Source: Moniliella sp. 'wahieum'
Lineage: Eukaryota > Basidiomycota > Moniliellomycetes > Moniliellales > Moniliellaceae
Assembly: GCA_003971905.1 (NCBI GenBank)
Contig: RSEE01000003.1
Span: 372,001 to 436,000, forward strand
Length of the DNA stretch: 64,000 bases
Reading direction: 5' to 3'
Positions 23,145 to 35,067 of this stretch are shown piece after piece. The translations under genes were made by a program, and so were the position numbers. The stretch's first letter is position 1; every line of letters starts with the position of its first letter. The notes beneath the pieces are model-generated. The model worked only from the letters and a program-made list of their open reading frames with translations, did no database searches and was not told the origin of the DNA.

Positions 23145-23837
23145 ATGGTTGTGCGTATGGCTCCTCCTCCAGAGGATCCGAGGCTGGCATGCTGTGTGAT
23201 GCGTTCCCGCGCAGCAGCCACCTTGCCAATACTGGCCCTGCCATGCACTCTGTCACTCCGTTCACTAACTCTGTCTAGCAATACGCTATTCGTGACTCGG
23301 ACCTGGCTGAGAAGAGCTCCAAAAGCCGTGGGACTACCTGCGTGTTCACTACAAGAACACGCGCGAGACCGCGGCCACGATCCAGGGCATGAAGCTGTCC
23401 AGGCCTACGCTTTCCTTGCCGACTGCAAGAGAAGAAGCAGTGCGTGCCTTTCCGCCGGCACAACAAGCACGTTGGCCGCACTTCGCAGGCCAAGCAGTGG
23501 GGGTCGGTCACCCAGGGCCGCTGGCCCACCAAGAGCGCCAAGTTCCTTGTGGCGCTGCTCAAGAACGCTGAGTCGAACGCCGACCAGAAGGGGCTTGAGG
23601 TGGAGAACCTGCTCATCAAGCACATTGTCATCCACCGTGCCCGCACACCTACCGCCGCACCTACCGTGCTCACGGCCGTATCAACCCCTACAAGGGTTCC
23701 CCTTGCCACGTCGAGATCCACCTCGTCGAGCAGGGCTCGGCCGTTCCCAACGGTCGAGGTGGCTGCTCCCCGCCTTAACAAGCGCCAGCTTGCCATCCGC
23801 CTAACGCTGCCGCTCAGAAGGCCCCGTGTCGGCCTAA
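23145..23837 (+). CDS. RPL17: 60S ribosomal protein uL22 (L17)
   Basis: Large-subunit protein lining the exit tunnel. Exon 1 is only 6 nt (ATGGTT, 23145-23150), followed by a 128-bp intron (23151-23278). The join gives [20 protein letters not shown], matching the MVRYA start of the family. Then [100 protein letters not shown] and a C-terminus [11 protein letters not shown], stop. Five or six single-base indels break the frame (near 23330, 23400, 23428, 23650, 23745, 23800), unusually many for an essential gene. Confidence 0.88.
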
Positions 23838-24929
23838 AGGTCGCGCAGGGACGTATGAATGGTTCTCTTTCCATTTGCGATTCGAGACACGGGCTGTAGA
23901 GTGCCAGGGCAGGTTCATGTTAGGCTCATTCTATATCGACCCCTTTGGCCGTTTGTAAGAGTCTGTCCGGTATCGATTCCAGCCCAATAGAAACACAAGC
24001 AGGATCCTCGTGTCTATACCTGCACCTCTAATCTGGTTGCCTTGGGTGTGGGACAAAACATTCGCATGGTTAGCGAGAGATGCTTCCGTTACATGGTTTT
24101 GTATATGAGTTTTGTAGCTTTGTAGGGCCTACCCACTTTCTCAAATGCCTGCGGACTTCTCTGGTGTTTATGTCACGTGCTCGGTGACTCACCAGGGAGC
24201 CGCAGTGCCCCGCGACCAACATCGTTATGCCCCCATGTTGCATCCATATCATTGACAGAGGTTAAGGCTGGGACAGGGAAACGCTGGAACCTAAACCGAT
24301 CCATTCATCTTGCATGTGTCCTTGGTAGCGCCACCAATGTTAAGGAATCAGGGGATCGCCAGGATATCAGGACCCTCTGGTGCTCGCCATCCGGTCCCGT
24401 ACCAAGGTAAGCGCGTGTGGACACGGATTAAAGTGGTGGACATCCGAGCGAGGAACCATTTCCATTGAGACTCAGTAGCCAAATCCTTCCAGTGCGCAAA
24501 CATCTTGCCCGCTGTCTTGGTGCCGTGGTATCCTCGCGTCGTCAAAACCAAAGGGGAACTGTTGGTCTTTTACATCTTATAGTATGCTGCGCGGCCTCGT
24601 GCATATCGAGGAGAGAGTACAACCAAGCGAGTGTTGCGGATGGCTGAAAAAAGTATATATGACAAAATACAATAAGTTACCCGGGAAAATAGGCCTGGGA
24701 TGATGCGAAAGAGAAGACACCGCTCTGGAAATCAACGGGGAGAGGTGGAGCGCGTGACATGAGAGGACGTGCGGGCGTGAGTGCTGGTAATAGCTCTAAG
24801 CCTTGAGAAACGCAAGTGTGAGTGTCTGAAAAGGTATGGCCCGTGCAAATGGCGTCCAGTGAAGTTTTTTTGAAGGCAACGCAATGGATGGAAGTAGCGA
24901 TATGCAGAAAGGGAAGTATTTGCCCTGCC
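23838..24929. other. intergenic with LINE copy B
   Basis: No host gene beyond the uL22 3' UTR. LINE-like fragment at 24241-24556 is listed separately; the remainder to 24929 is likely the permease 3' UTR or its C-terminal tail. Confidence 0.5.
24241..24556 (-). mobile_element. LINE-like element, 5'-truncated (copy B)
   Basis: About 315 bp with the shared 3' terminus at the low end and, in minus sense, an open stretch coding VLTTRGYHGTKTAGKMFAHW, WKWFLARMSTTLIRVHTRLP, ending PEGPDILAIP. The peptide is about 75% identical to copy D at 57.8 kb. The pattern F-PLV-T-G-x-G-A, then ARMS-x2-LR-H resembles the C-terminal end of reverse-transcriptase proteins of non-LTR elements. The 5' break is at about 24556. 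Confidence 0.65.
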
Positions 24930-26696
24930 TCACCCTTCCAGCAGAGCCGACTTCCGGTCCTCGGTTTCGTCGACGAAACCTCCTCCGCCGCTTGCGAGCC
25001 CGGTGGGAGTGGTCCCCTGTAGTTCTTCTTGCCGTAGCAGTACCAAAATACGGGCCCCAATCCCAGGAACGCGACCAAGATCACGCACGTGTAGTTCATA
25101 CCAGACTGAAAGGGAATTCTGGTCAGTACAGGTAAGGCCAAACAAAAAAACTTTTGGAAGGTGCGACTTACCCCTGCCGGTGACGGGATCTCGTAGGGAG
25201 ACAAAGGAAGACGGTCAAGCAGACAGTAAAGACAATTGTCATAATGTTGCAAGCGGGGCCAAGATTGGTCCCAACTTGAAAACTAGGCCTCAGGTTGAGG
25301 TGAGGGCGTCCATTGAAAAGCATCCAGAACGAGACCCAGCTGTAGCTCGCACCAAGGCAAATGATAGGAGCCGAGATAAACGCATTAAACGCAGCATCTG
25401 AGCCAATGTTGATGAAACCGAGCCCAGCCTGGATTGCAGTGACGACAACAGAGAGAACCAAGGCGCATCCCACTTCTGGTTCACAGCACCAAGATTTCGG
25501 CAAACCACCGCGGTTGGCCATTCCCCACATTACGTGCACAGGCCATATTGCCATCCACACGCCATCCAGTAGGGGACCACAATGCTCACAATGATGACCG
25601 TCGTTCCGGGCGACTGAGCCCGTTATTGATCATGAGATGGGTAAAAGCGCTCCCCGAATCCGCGTTGGCCACCGAGTCGTCCGAAGGTGGGTGCAAAAGA
25701 GTAGAACGATGGCCATGACGAGAGTGGTAAAGCAGTGTGAAGCCAGCCCCGTAACAGCGGCGATGGGCGCACTGCGTTCGGGGAAGCGCATTTCACTGGC
25801 AAGTGGAACGTTGAGTCGTAAGCGCACGTAGCAAATGCGACTGACGACAAGGAGGTCATCCAGGGGATCACTAGGTTCCTCATCCACTTTCGTGGGAACG
25901 AAGATAAATGCGTTGTAGGCGCTGTGAATGAGTGTTCTTGCCCGTCTCAATGAGCAAGACGAGGAAAATCACAAAGAAAGTTGCGACATTGAGCACAAAA
26001 TTGCCCGTGTTGGCGTGTTCGAGGAGAGAGCTTCCAAAGATGCCCATAAAGGTGTGAGACCGAGATGCCAAGCATGAGCAACGACGTGTGCCATGCTTCA
26101 ATCGTGTATGAGGGATTGGTAATCTGGGCCATGGCCAGGATGAGCTGCAGAGGAGAAAAGTCAGTGAACAGCATAGACAAAAGATGCAAGGACTTACTTG
26201 AGCAATCACAGCATTTGTTGACAGACCAAGGAGGATATACCCACGGCAAGAGCCCAGCCCGATTGGTAGGCAGACACTCCTCACGAAGGCGTGGCCATGT
26301 GGTAGGCCCAGACTTCTTGATTACCCGTAGGCCAGAGGGAAGAGGCTTCGGCCAAGCTCATGACGCTCATCAGGCTGCAGACAATGCAGATGATGAGGCC
26401 CCAGAAAATAACCGAATTGCCACCAGCAGTCATGGTGGTGTCAATTGTGCCAATGAGGGAACCAGGAGGCGCCAATCAGGTAAGCAATCGCGATACTGCC
26501 AGATGTGCCAAGTTGGGCTGGAGACGGTGGTCGTCGTCAATGCCAAGGAGCTGGCCCTCTTGGTAGTCACTGACCAAGGCCTCAGCCTTAGTGGGGTCAG
26601 CATGGGCGGCTGCAGGGCTGCCGCCTCAAAGCCGTACATGGAAGCAACGGGCTTGTCGCTGCTGCCGGAGTAGCCCTCCTTGTCGTAAGCACTCAT
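24930..26696 (-). CDS. APC-superfamily permease (GABA/choline/amino acid type)
   Basis: Twelve-helix plasma-membrane transporter of the Uga4/Hnm1 group; the substrate cannot be fixed from sequence. Start MSAYDKEGYSGSSDKPVASM. Recognisable segments: SLIGTIDTTMTAGGNSVIFW, SLMSVMSLAEASSLWPTG (family consensus SxAEIASxxPT), LILAMAQITNPSYTIEAWH, NVATFFVIFLVLLIET, DSTFHLASEM (consensus DxxxHxSEE), NIGSDAAFNAFISAPIICLG and MNYTCVILVAFLGLGPVFWY. Introns at 26145-26197 (53 bp) and 25106-25171 (66 bp). About 550 residues if it ends at the polar tail FVDETEDRKSALLEG; a different frame runs on to 24677. Several frame changes. Confidence 0.85.
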
Positions 26697-27483
26697 GGCG
26701 TGGAAGCGTGCGGAGGGGAAGGAATGGCAAGAGAGGGCGTTTGAGGGGGGGACGGCGGATGACAGAGAACGGCGGCGCGTGTGGGGGACTATATATATGG
26801 GCCGCAACACAGCACAGCACATTGGCAACCATGGGTGTCTGATGCACTTGGTGGTGGCGGTGGCTGCAGCCGCAATGATTAATCGTCGACCATCGATGAC
26901 AATCACCGACCAGATCTCAAGCCTCAAGCCTTCGAGCCGGGCTCGGCGCGCCCAGCGCTCACAGCGCTCAGGCGCTCAGGAGGGCTCACCGGCACCAGCG
27001 CTCAGGCTGAGCCCCCAGGGCCTTAGAGCAGCCCCGGCCTTAGGTCTCAGGAGGGCAGGCAGCCAAGTTCGCCGTGTCGCGATAGTTCAGCGGGTTCGGC
27101 CATGGCAGGTCCGCTGCTCTCCCAGTTGCAGCGACCAGACGCCAGCACCCAGCGACCCCATCTGGGCGCACAGCGCCGCCGACAGGAACGCGCCTCGGGG
27201 CAACGGAGCAAGTGTGAGATGCCCACCCAGGCCGGCACCGGGCTCGTGTGGGCAGGTGTCTGGCTCCTTATCGATTATCAGCGAATGTCTTACTGTTTTG
27301 AAACCTGTGGTTAACGCACGCCGCTTGAAGCTTGATTAGTGTCCCTGTGCCTTGGAATACACATTGATACTTCGCTTGGAGCGCGCTTTGCGCGCTTCTG
27401 TGGAACGCCTGCATCAGCCACGACACATCCTCATCAATCAGCCGGATCTCAAAACCTTCAGGCGCGTCAAGTAGAAAGCCTCG

Positions 27484-27600
27484 CTGACTAGCGACTAGGC
27501 GTTAGCTGTTAGTACTTAGTGACTAGTGGCATGTGACATGTGACACGTGGCAGTCACCGGTCACACAGATCACCGGTCACATGGTCACACCAGACCATTC
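27484..27600. repeat. mixed heptamers: CTAG, GTAC, CATG and CCGG types
   Basis: Runs from TGACTAG and TTAGTAC words through TGACATG, TGACACG to TCACCGG, TCACACA, TCACCGG, TCACATG, TCACACC. TSA spacing of 7 bp is kept with occasional 1-2 bp slips. Confidence 0.8.
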
Positions 27601-27837
27601 ACGATGGTGTTTATTTACCCTTGCAACACCGCCAGCTGAGCGCGTATGGAGGAGGCGAGCGTACATTCATCGCATGCCGCGAAAGATACTTTACTGTTAC
27701 TGCAGCTGCAGGGGGGGGATGCAATATCCCCAGACGAATTTTTACCAGACTGCCTTGCTAGACAGACATGATAGGTTTTGTGGCGCTCAGGTATAATGAC
27801 CGTGACGCATGACGAAGTATTATACGAAGTGTCCTGC

Positions 27838-28030
27838 ATGAAGCTTAGCGCTTGAAGCTTGAAGGACACTAGTCAAAACAGGAGACTCTCTCGTCTTATA
27901 TATCAACACTGAGCCGTTGAGCGTTGAGCGCTGTGGTGAGCTGAGACTTGAGGCTCAGTAGTGGCTGAGCCTAGTGCTCAGCGAGCGCTCAGAGCGCTCG
28001 CAGGTATCTCAGAGCGCCTCAGGGCAATCG
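27838..28030. repeat. TGAAGCT and GAGCGC-type heptamers
   Basis: TGAAGCT units at 27838-27864, then TGAGCGT, TGAGCGC, and several AGCGCTC words to about 28026. Confidence 0.75.
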
Positions 28031-28667
28031 GAACGTCGAGCCTTTGTGCCCCACCATTTAACCAATAAATATAGTCTCACAGCATCTCGCATCTCAGAAG
28101 AGGCGCCCAGAAAAATTAGAGGTGTCGAGGAGTTGTTGGGCGTTTTGAGCGGTCTACGCTCACGCGCTCACGCTTATTGCGCTTGACGTTTAACGCTCGA
28201 TACGTTCAACATCCAGTAGTTTTTTCGAACGGCAAGCAAGCCTTCTCTGATCCTGTGATTTCTATTCGTAGCACAGAGGCGACAGGGAACCCCACTCGGA
28301 TATGCTCTGTTGGGCGCTTATAGGGGGTTAGAGCACTTACTTCACTAGCAAATCCATGTCTCCTCAAGCTTCAAGCCTTTTTTATTGTCCCGTTTGCTCT
28401 TTCACTGCCTCTGTTCCAGGTTTATTGTGCGGGGACACATTTCTTGTGGTCAATCCGAAAATTCTGCATGGCAAGGCATCGCGTAGCCTGATGCGCTGCC
28501 GCAGAGCTCTTCTCTCTCTCTCTCTTCAAGCTTCAACGTTTGCAATGGCGGATGCAAATGTTACAGGTTACCCCGGGATGCAGATGGATGCATACCGGAG
28601 GGAGTGTTGCTTGTCCTCAGATCTCAGACTCGGATCTCATACAAGCATTTACTAGCTCAGTACTGAC

Positions 28668-28732
28668 GCGTCACGCATCATGCATCGCACATCATGCATC
28701 ATGCATCATGCATCATGATGCATCATGCACCA
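28668..28732. repeat. TCATGCA heptamer array
   Basis: About six TCATGCA units in two blocks, preceded by TGACGCG/TCACGCA. Reverse complement of the array at 10.35 kb. Confidence 0.88.
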
Positions 28733-29225
28733 AATCTCAAACATCAGTACTTCCTCAGGCCTCAGGCCCCTCAAGAGGTTAGAGACCCCAGGGAAGCGTC
28801 ACGCGTCACGTTCAACACGTTCAATGTTCGCTGCGCGTGCAGCGCTCTAGTTGCGCCGAGGAACAGAAGCCGCAATCGTAATAGCAATCTTAAAAGCTTA
28901 AATCCATAATCCGGCAATCATCTAATCGGGGAGCGCCTGGGTGGCTGCGGCCAGGGGCCAAACTGAGGGCGCAGATAAGGGTCAGGAACACGTACGCACC
29001 GACACTGCCCTTGTGGCATGTGGGTGAGTTCTCGTATATCACCGGTCCCCGACCACAGCTCCGACACTGTATGCATGAAGTGGAAAAAACACATCTATTT
29101 ATCCGGGCCTGGGGCGGCAGGGGGGCGTCTAGTGCCCTACGCCGGGGAAAAGCCCGCACTGGCCCAATGCCTCAGATGACGTATGCACTATGCCACATAG
29201 AAAACATCGGCAGGCATCATGCACC

Positions 29226-29290
29226 AGGCCTTCAGGCCTCAGGCCTCCAGGCCTGAGGTTGAGCGTGTTGAGCCTCAGGCCTCAGGAACT
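29226..29290. repeat. TCAGGCC heptamer cluster
   Basis: Six AGGCCT hexamers, both spacer bases used, merging into TGAGCGTGTTGAGC words. Confidence 0.8.
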
Positions 29291-29408
29291 CCTGGGTAGG
29301 CTCGGGCAAGCGGGGCTCGATCGATGAGCGATGGTTCCACGTTCAACTGAACGTATCATTGTGCCGTATCCAGAGAGGGCGAACCGGTGAGGCGTTGAGC
29401 CAACAGTA

Positions 29409-29460
29409 GTCACGCGTCACGCGTCACGAGTATTCTAACCCATCCTCTCGTCACGCGTCA
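29409..29460. repeat. TCACGCG heptamer repeats
   Basis: Two short runs of TCACGCG separated by about 18 bp of unique DNA. Confidence 0.8.
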
Positions 29461-30799
29461 TTATTATAAACCTCATCGAGAGCTTTTGGACCTTAAGCCT
29501 TCACGCTTTAACCTGCAGCCGCTCCCCGTTCAGGTCGCCGGTCAGATCACTGACGGTCACCTGAGCCCAGAGCCCTGGGGAAGCCTGGGGGAAGCACACT
29601 CTAATACCACCGTCACATTGTCGTCAGTGCTCACATGTCGCATGTCACAGGCGCTCAGGCCCCCAGGCTGAGTCCCCACAGCTTAATCTCCGAGAAATGA
29701 AGCTTGAAGCTCATGAAGCCATGAAGCTATTAAGGTGAAGCAGGTGAAGGTCGGAATGCTTGAAGCTTGGAAAATGTGCGGAGGCACTCTGAAGATGTGC
29801 AAGTGTTATAGTATCTTTTCGGCGGGTTAGGGGCCGCGGTCTGGCGCGGTCTGCGCGCTTGCGCTTATACTGCGTAATGGGCTGCTCATGCATCATGCAT
29901 CCTGGACCTGCGCAGCAGGACCCCACATCGACAGTGCCGAGAGCCTGTCGCAAAGAACAGCCACTGCAGAGGAAAATATGCAGCAGCGTCATTACATCCA
30001 TCCATTCTGAGTAGATTGATGCAAAACACTAACGTATTGGTGTGGGATCGATCCGTAGGAGCGTATAGTAGCGCTATATAGGGTAACCCTGCACGGCCCT
30101 AGTTGTTCGGTGATGCGGCGGAAGAGTTCCGCTGGCAGGCTGCTGTAACAGTCGGGGCTAAACGAGGGAGACCAAGGTCCTGTCAGAGGCGGGGGGGGAA
30201 AGGCCAATCGCCTCTTTACCTTTATACCTGTCTTCTGAAGCCTGCTGTGCAGCTCATCTCGTAGAACCCTCCTTCCCCCCCAATTGCTTCCAAGTCGCAC
30301 TTGCTGTGAAGGAGAGAAGGAGAATGAAGGATGTGGTTCAGAAGAGCGGCGCAGGAGAGGCTATGAGAAAAGGGTGGGTGCAGTTGTCATCCTCATGATC
30401 AAGGGTCGCTTGATCCATATGTCATCGCCATTATTCACTACTCAATTTTGCACACTACTTACTTGGGTAAGGAGACGCTTGCCAAAATGGATACATGCGG
30501 CCTCCGATGAGCGTTTCCCAAACTGTCCCACAGTGATGGAACGAACACTCTCCAGAAAGAAAAGCGGAAGTTGCTACTGGTCGCGGATTATAGCTTACTA
30601 AATGTGGGGTTATGATGTTCTTGTCCAGAGCGCCATTTCTCTGACTGATGCGGAGCAGTGAATAACTGTGCATGTGTACTAACAAATGGGAATTGTGGCA
30701 AGAACATCGATGAGATAAAAAGAGGAGCGCTCCGTGAACATCAGGCCAGTCACTTCCTTTCGTACAGCATCTCCCACGAAGCTCCCACCAGGGGAGACA

Positions 30800-31821
30800 T
30801 CAAGACAAGTGGAAGCGGGCTTCGACCACACGCTCCAGCAAGGGCCAAATGGAATTCGAAGTCGTTCCTGCCAAGGAGACAACAACCAGCTGGTCAAACG
30901 GTACTGAAGCCAGGTCATGCTTCAGCTTTTGGATTATTGCCTTTTCATCCGCGGGGCTAGCTCCCGCGGGTGAAGCAATATCTTTGTTACTCAACACCCG
31001 TGCCGCCCCCCGTGCATAATGGGCCAATATAGGCTCGGTTAGCTGATGGAATGTTTCGAGACGCTTGCTGAACACCTCCGGCGTGTCGTCAGGCCGTTTG
31101 GAGAGGGGTTCGCCAGTCTCATCGTCTTTGCCGGGTACCTTCGGAGGGTTAAAAGTGAGATTGCTAAAGAGGCAAAAAGGGTCAGTGATGATCTTCGAAC
31201 AGAAGAAAAAATGGAGGGGGGGGCTAACAACTTACTACACACGGCCAGAGGGGATGTGGACCCATCGGTCTGGGACAAGAAAAGACATCGTGTCAGAACT
31301 TATGCCACGCAGGCGCAGAGCGGGATCACTCACCCTTGATACGGTCAAGAATAACGCTTGCAGGAACTTGAAGGTTAATCATCATATTGATGGGCTTGCG
31401 TCCCAACTCCAAGTTTTGATCCAATAATCCAGCTTGGGACAAGGTGCGAGGGAAACCATCCAGCATCCAGTTCTGCGTGGACGCGTAACTCGGTTTAGTA
31501 CACAATCCTTAAACGAAGATAAGTAACATACCTTGTTGTCCATCAAGTTGAGCTCAGATTGAACCAGATCAGCCATGATCTGGTCGGGCATCAGACCTTC
31601 GAGGGAAACAGTCAGCAGTGCGTCGGAAGGAGAAAGGGACAGCACATACCTCCTTGGTCAATGACCTGGGATGCTTGCTTTCCCAGCGGCGTGCCCGCTG
31701 AAATGTGATGGCGAAGCAGATCTCCAGCGGTAATGATAGATAGGTTCCCCACTTTCTTTTGCAGGCGGGCAGAGAGCGTGCCCTTTCCGGATCCGGGGCA
31801 GCCTACAATAAAGAGACGCAT
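30800..31821 (-). CDS. ADK2: adenylate kinase, mitochondrial long-form (Adk2/AK3-like)
   Basis: Nucleoside monophosphate kinase. P-loop at the very start (MRLFIVGCPGSGKGTLSARL), AMP site SIITAGDLLRHHI, then WMLDGFPRTLSQAGLLDQNL, the LID domain RWVHIPSGRVYNLTFNPPKV with PGKDDETGEPLSKRPDD (no zinc cysteines), and an extended C-terminus. About 258 residues. Four introns are supported by frame and consensus: 31597-31649, 31473-31531, 31270-31333 and 31164-31235. After splicing the frame is intact, unlike most neighbours. GTP:AMP specificity (AK3) versus ATP:AMP is not decidable here. Confidence 0.9.
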
Positions 31822-34800
31822 CTGGGAGGGGAACCGCGAAGGTTAGTGGTGCCCCCTGAGCCACAGCCACAGCTTCGGCTGCTGTTTTGGCTGCTACTTC
31901 AGACGATGTATGCACACCCAGCTTATGGGAGTGCGCGAGGGGAAGCTGGGGCACCTGGAGCTCCCGAGGTCGGCCACAGAGCAGGCTTGAGCTACATGTC
32001 GGGCGCCGGAGGGGTATCCTCATTGGGGGCCGCAGCAGCATCAGGCCGGGTGACATGGAGGAAGGGAGCGAGAAGAGGAGGTGAGTGTGATGAGGAACGA
32101 CCGAAGTGAGGGCAGGGGCCAGGTGGGCTGGTAAGGGTATCCGGATGGTGGTGCTAAGCGACGTTGATCCGGGCGCGACAGCATGAGCGCGCTGAGCCGG
32201 CCAGATACATGGCAGCTTTGAAAGCGCGGTCCCGCTCGTCTCCGAAGACTGCTCCCATGCCGCCCTCCGGCATTCCGCTTCTAGCCAAGACACGACTCAC
32301 GCGAGCGTCGCTGCCAGCTTGGCTGCCGCCAATCAGCATCTCCGCTTGAGGAGCCCGGCAGACCTTGCCGATAGTCGCGGATGGATGATGACCTGACCAC
32401 CGGGAGCCAGAGCCACTGCCAGGCCTCCGGGCCGGGGCGCAATTGGGAGCCTGGCTAGCGATGCCTGCCGTTACGCGTTACGGCTGGGCCCACTCGGCCA
32501 CCATGTCAACAAGGAACGGTTATGCGCGCTGGGTGGAGGTGACATGTGACATGCGACAGAGGGCCTTCTCCCGTCTTACGTAACCATCGGCTTCGCAATT
32601 GTAGCCAGTCTTCACGGCACGCATCACCCCAACAATCATAGGCTCTTTTGAATTCATCATTGACAGAGCTTAAGGCTGGGACAGGGGAACGCTACGTCTA
32701 AACCGAACCGTTCATCTTGCGGGGGAAAAAACGGGAAAAGGGGGCTCAGCGGGAACGTTCACCATATAAGTGCTAACCCTTCGATTACCCCTTTCTTTTA
32801 GAGGGCGATTCCAAGTACGGGACCTCACATTCCTATCATTTACAAACCTTGAGCAGGACAGTGGAAAAGTGCGTCCGCCAAGCACGTTTAATAACCTGTT
32901 CTTTTGCCGTGATGCGGTCAAAGAGAGGTGAAAGTGACAAGGCAATTATATGGTGGACTTGAAAGCGGTGAACCACTGCCTGTAGTTAGCGTTTTCTTCA
33001 CAAGCCCTCTCTTCTAGCCTATGTGTAGAAATATGTATCTCTTATCCTCTTGCGCCATCTCTCCCCCTCCTTCGCGATATAGAGCCGATTCCTCGATAGG
33101 CTTACCAGCCATCTTCCGTGCCACCCACTCTTCCTGCCTCTTCGCCTTCCGATTCTTCGCCCTTCACTTCAACTTATAGTCCTCATACCGAGCCCAGCAC
33201 AAACGCTTCTCTATTCCTGTCCTTTCAAAGGTTCTCACCCAATGGCTTTCCCATAGTAGTATGAAATACGTCCAGTTCTCCGCCCTCAACCGTCACTCGC
33301 GGCCATCCTCAGGGAGGTGTGTAAGTTTCTCCGATTCTCTCTGCTCTGCCACTGACAATGGGGAACGGTGTGTTAGGCGGGATGTTGAATACCATTGACA
33401 ATTATGCATGGTGTGGAATGGTGGACTATACATAGTATCGACTACAAAAGTTGTGGCTACTCCATTATAGGGACCATGACGGGGGAACGGTAGACGGACT
33501 TGTTGGGGCGATCCAGACATACAAAGCAGATAGACCCTAAACCAGCATCGCATATATATATGGCACTCAGACCAGGCGGTAGGTCCAGCTTTGTCCTCTC
33601 GTATTCGATAATGCATCATCATCATAATACAGTAGTATCTCTCCTTTTCTTAAGGCGTACGCCCAGGGGGCGTGTCAGAATCACACCGTGCTAGGGGGGG
33701 CCCTTGCCCACTAGGCCCGTATGGACACTATGGCGTGATTCCTATCAGTTGGGAGATCCTGTGTCCACCTCTCGACTGTGCCCCTTCCTGAGGAGGTCAT
33801 ATACCTCCTCTGCGTCCATAGATGTATGCAATCCATCTGCACCCTTTCCCCCCATCTCCGTCTCCTGGCAGGGCGCCATGAATATTCAAGGTTACCCCTC
33901 CCTTTGTCAAACCGTCAGAAGGATATGTCACCTTTTGACATCAATAAGGACCACACTACGAAGGTTACATTTCACCTCCCACACCTTTAGTTATTGCCAC
34001 ACCCATTTTCTCTCTTGTCGAAAACCTCTCATACACCTCAAGTGCATCTGAAGGTATGCATCACAACTTGAGGGATTTGTCGGGCACAAAAGGAACTCAT
34101 GGTTGCGGATACTGGAAGCTGGTGCACAAAGAAACCGCGACACGTGTCAATTAAACCCCAGGAGAAAAGGAACCCACTGCATCCTCGACTGTTGGAAAGC
34201 AACCAGGATGCGACAAGAACCTCAATAATAAGTACATCGTACCAACAACATGGGCACTTGAGAACCGTTTTCCCTTGTGTTGTCATGACGACGCGCGGGT
34301 ATGAGTACTGTACCACCATCAGACGGCCAACACATCATTGAACACTGTGTGGACCACAGGAGTTTCTGAGAAAAGTCTCATTGGAGATAGTATAATAGTC
34401 CATCTCGCCATCTCGCCCCTCTCGCATATCTACTGTCCTCATTCGTATCCACGCGCGCTGCTCTATATATATCCTGTTTGGAAGCGAATGGAGAAAGGGA
34501 GTCTGAGGGTCTCTTTGACCTGCTGGCGACGTCTCCTAACAGAGGGCTGGCACAAAAGCAAACAGAAGCATCAGAAGCCGGGCGAGTGTGTCTAATGCAG
34601 AGGGTGGGTGCAGTCGCGTGTTTGCATGGGATTAACGTTTAACACTACAGCAGTAGGATGCATTATGATTGAGATGGTCGCTGCTGTTGCTTTGGTCCAG
34701 CTGAGCGCAGGAGCGCGACGCTGATATAAACCATCGGATCTGCCGGATGAAGCCCGGATGTTCTACTAATAAGGACTTTTACATTCGGCTTTCCCGAGGA

Positions 34801-35067
34801 TGTAAGATGCATGATGGATGATGCGGGCGGTACAAGATAAGCGCTACAAGCGCATGCTGTTGTTTCTCGTTCCTACTTCTGGTTCCGAGCACCGTGTCCA
34901 GTGATTACGTACAACGAGCAGCTGCCAGGTGGGGAAGATGCCTCGGCCTTAGCCAAGATAGGCTGAGCCCCGAGTTCAGGGTTCAGGCTGAACGTTTTTA
35001 AGGCGGTGGCCTGTGCACTGCTCATCCATCCCCACCCCCACCCAACTTCTCTCGCCTGCGCTTGCGA
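31822..35067. other. gene-poor interval with LINE copy C
   Basis: 3.2 kb. 31860-32350 is GC-rich with short open frames on both strands but no recognisable family. LINE 3' end at 32655-32726. TGACATG heptamers at 32540-32556. Minus strand about 33080-33240 has a Lys/Arg-rich coding-like stretch (RTFERTGIEKRLCWARYEDY) of unknown origin. No gene seen from 33.3 to 35.0 kb. Confidence 0.5.
32655..32726 (-). mobile_element. LINE-like element, 3'-end fragment (copy C)
   Basis: 72 bp identical or nearly so to the 3' terminus of copies A and D, ending at 'ttgcggggg' next to an A-run. The 3' flank TTGAATTCATCATTGACAG resembles that of copy D. Confidence 0.65.

Larger units (their letters stand above)
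26697..30799. other. 4.1-kb gene-free region, densest heptamer repeats
   Basis: No gene found on either strand. Packed with short tandem or clustered words: GCGCTCAG (26940-27040), TGACTAG/TTAGTAC (27484-27530), TGACATG and TCACCGG (27530-27600), TGAAGCT (27838-27864), TGAGCGT/GAGCGC (27908-28026), TCATGCA (28668-28732), TCACGCG (28797-28811, 29409-29460), TCAGGCC (29226-29290) and TGAAGCT (29698-29730). All fit one heptad rule (see findings). Confidence 0.6.

Noticed and set aside
26430-26927. Upstream extension of the permease to a Met at 26927
   Set aside because: The added 77 residues are low-complexity and non-polar; MSAYDKEGYSG at 26696 is a typical hydrophilic permease start.
31658-32293. 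211-codon minus-strand frame upstream of ADK2
   Set aside because: It overlaps ADK2 exon 1 in another frame, and ADK2's P-loop at MRLFIVGCPGSGKG is a complete start; no domain is visible in the upstream part.
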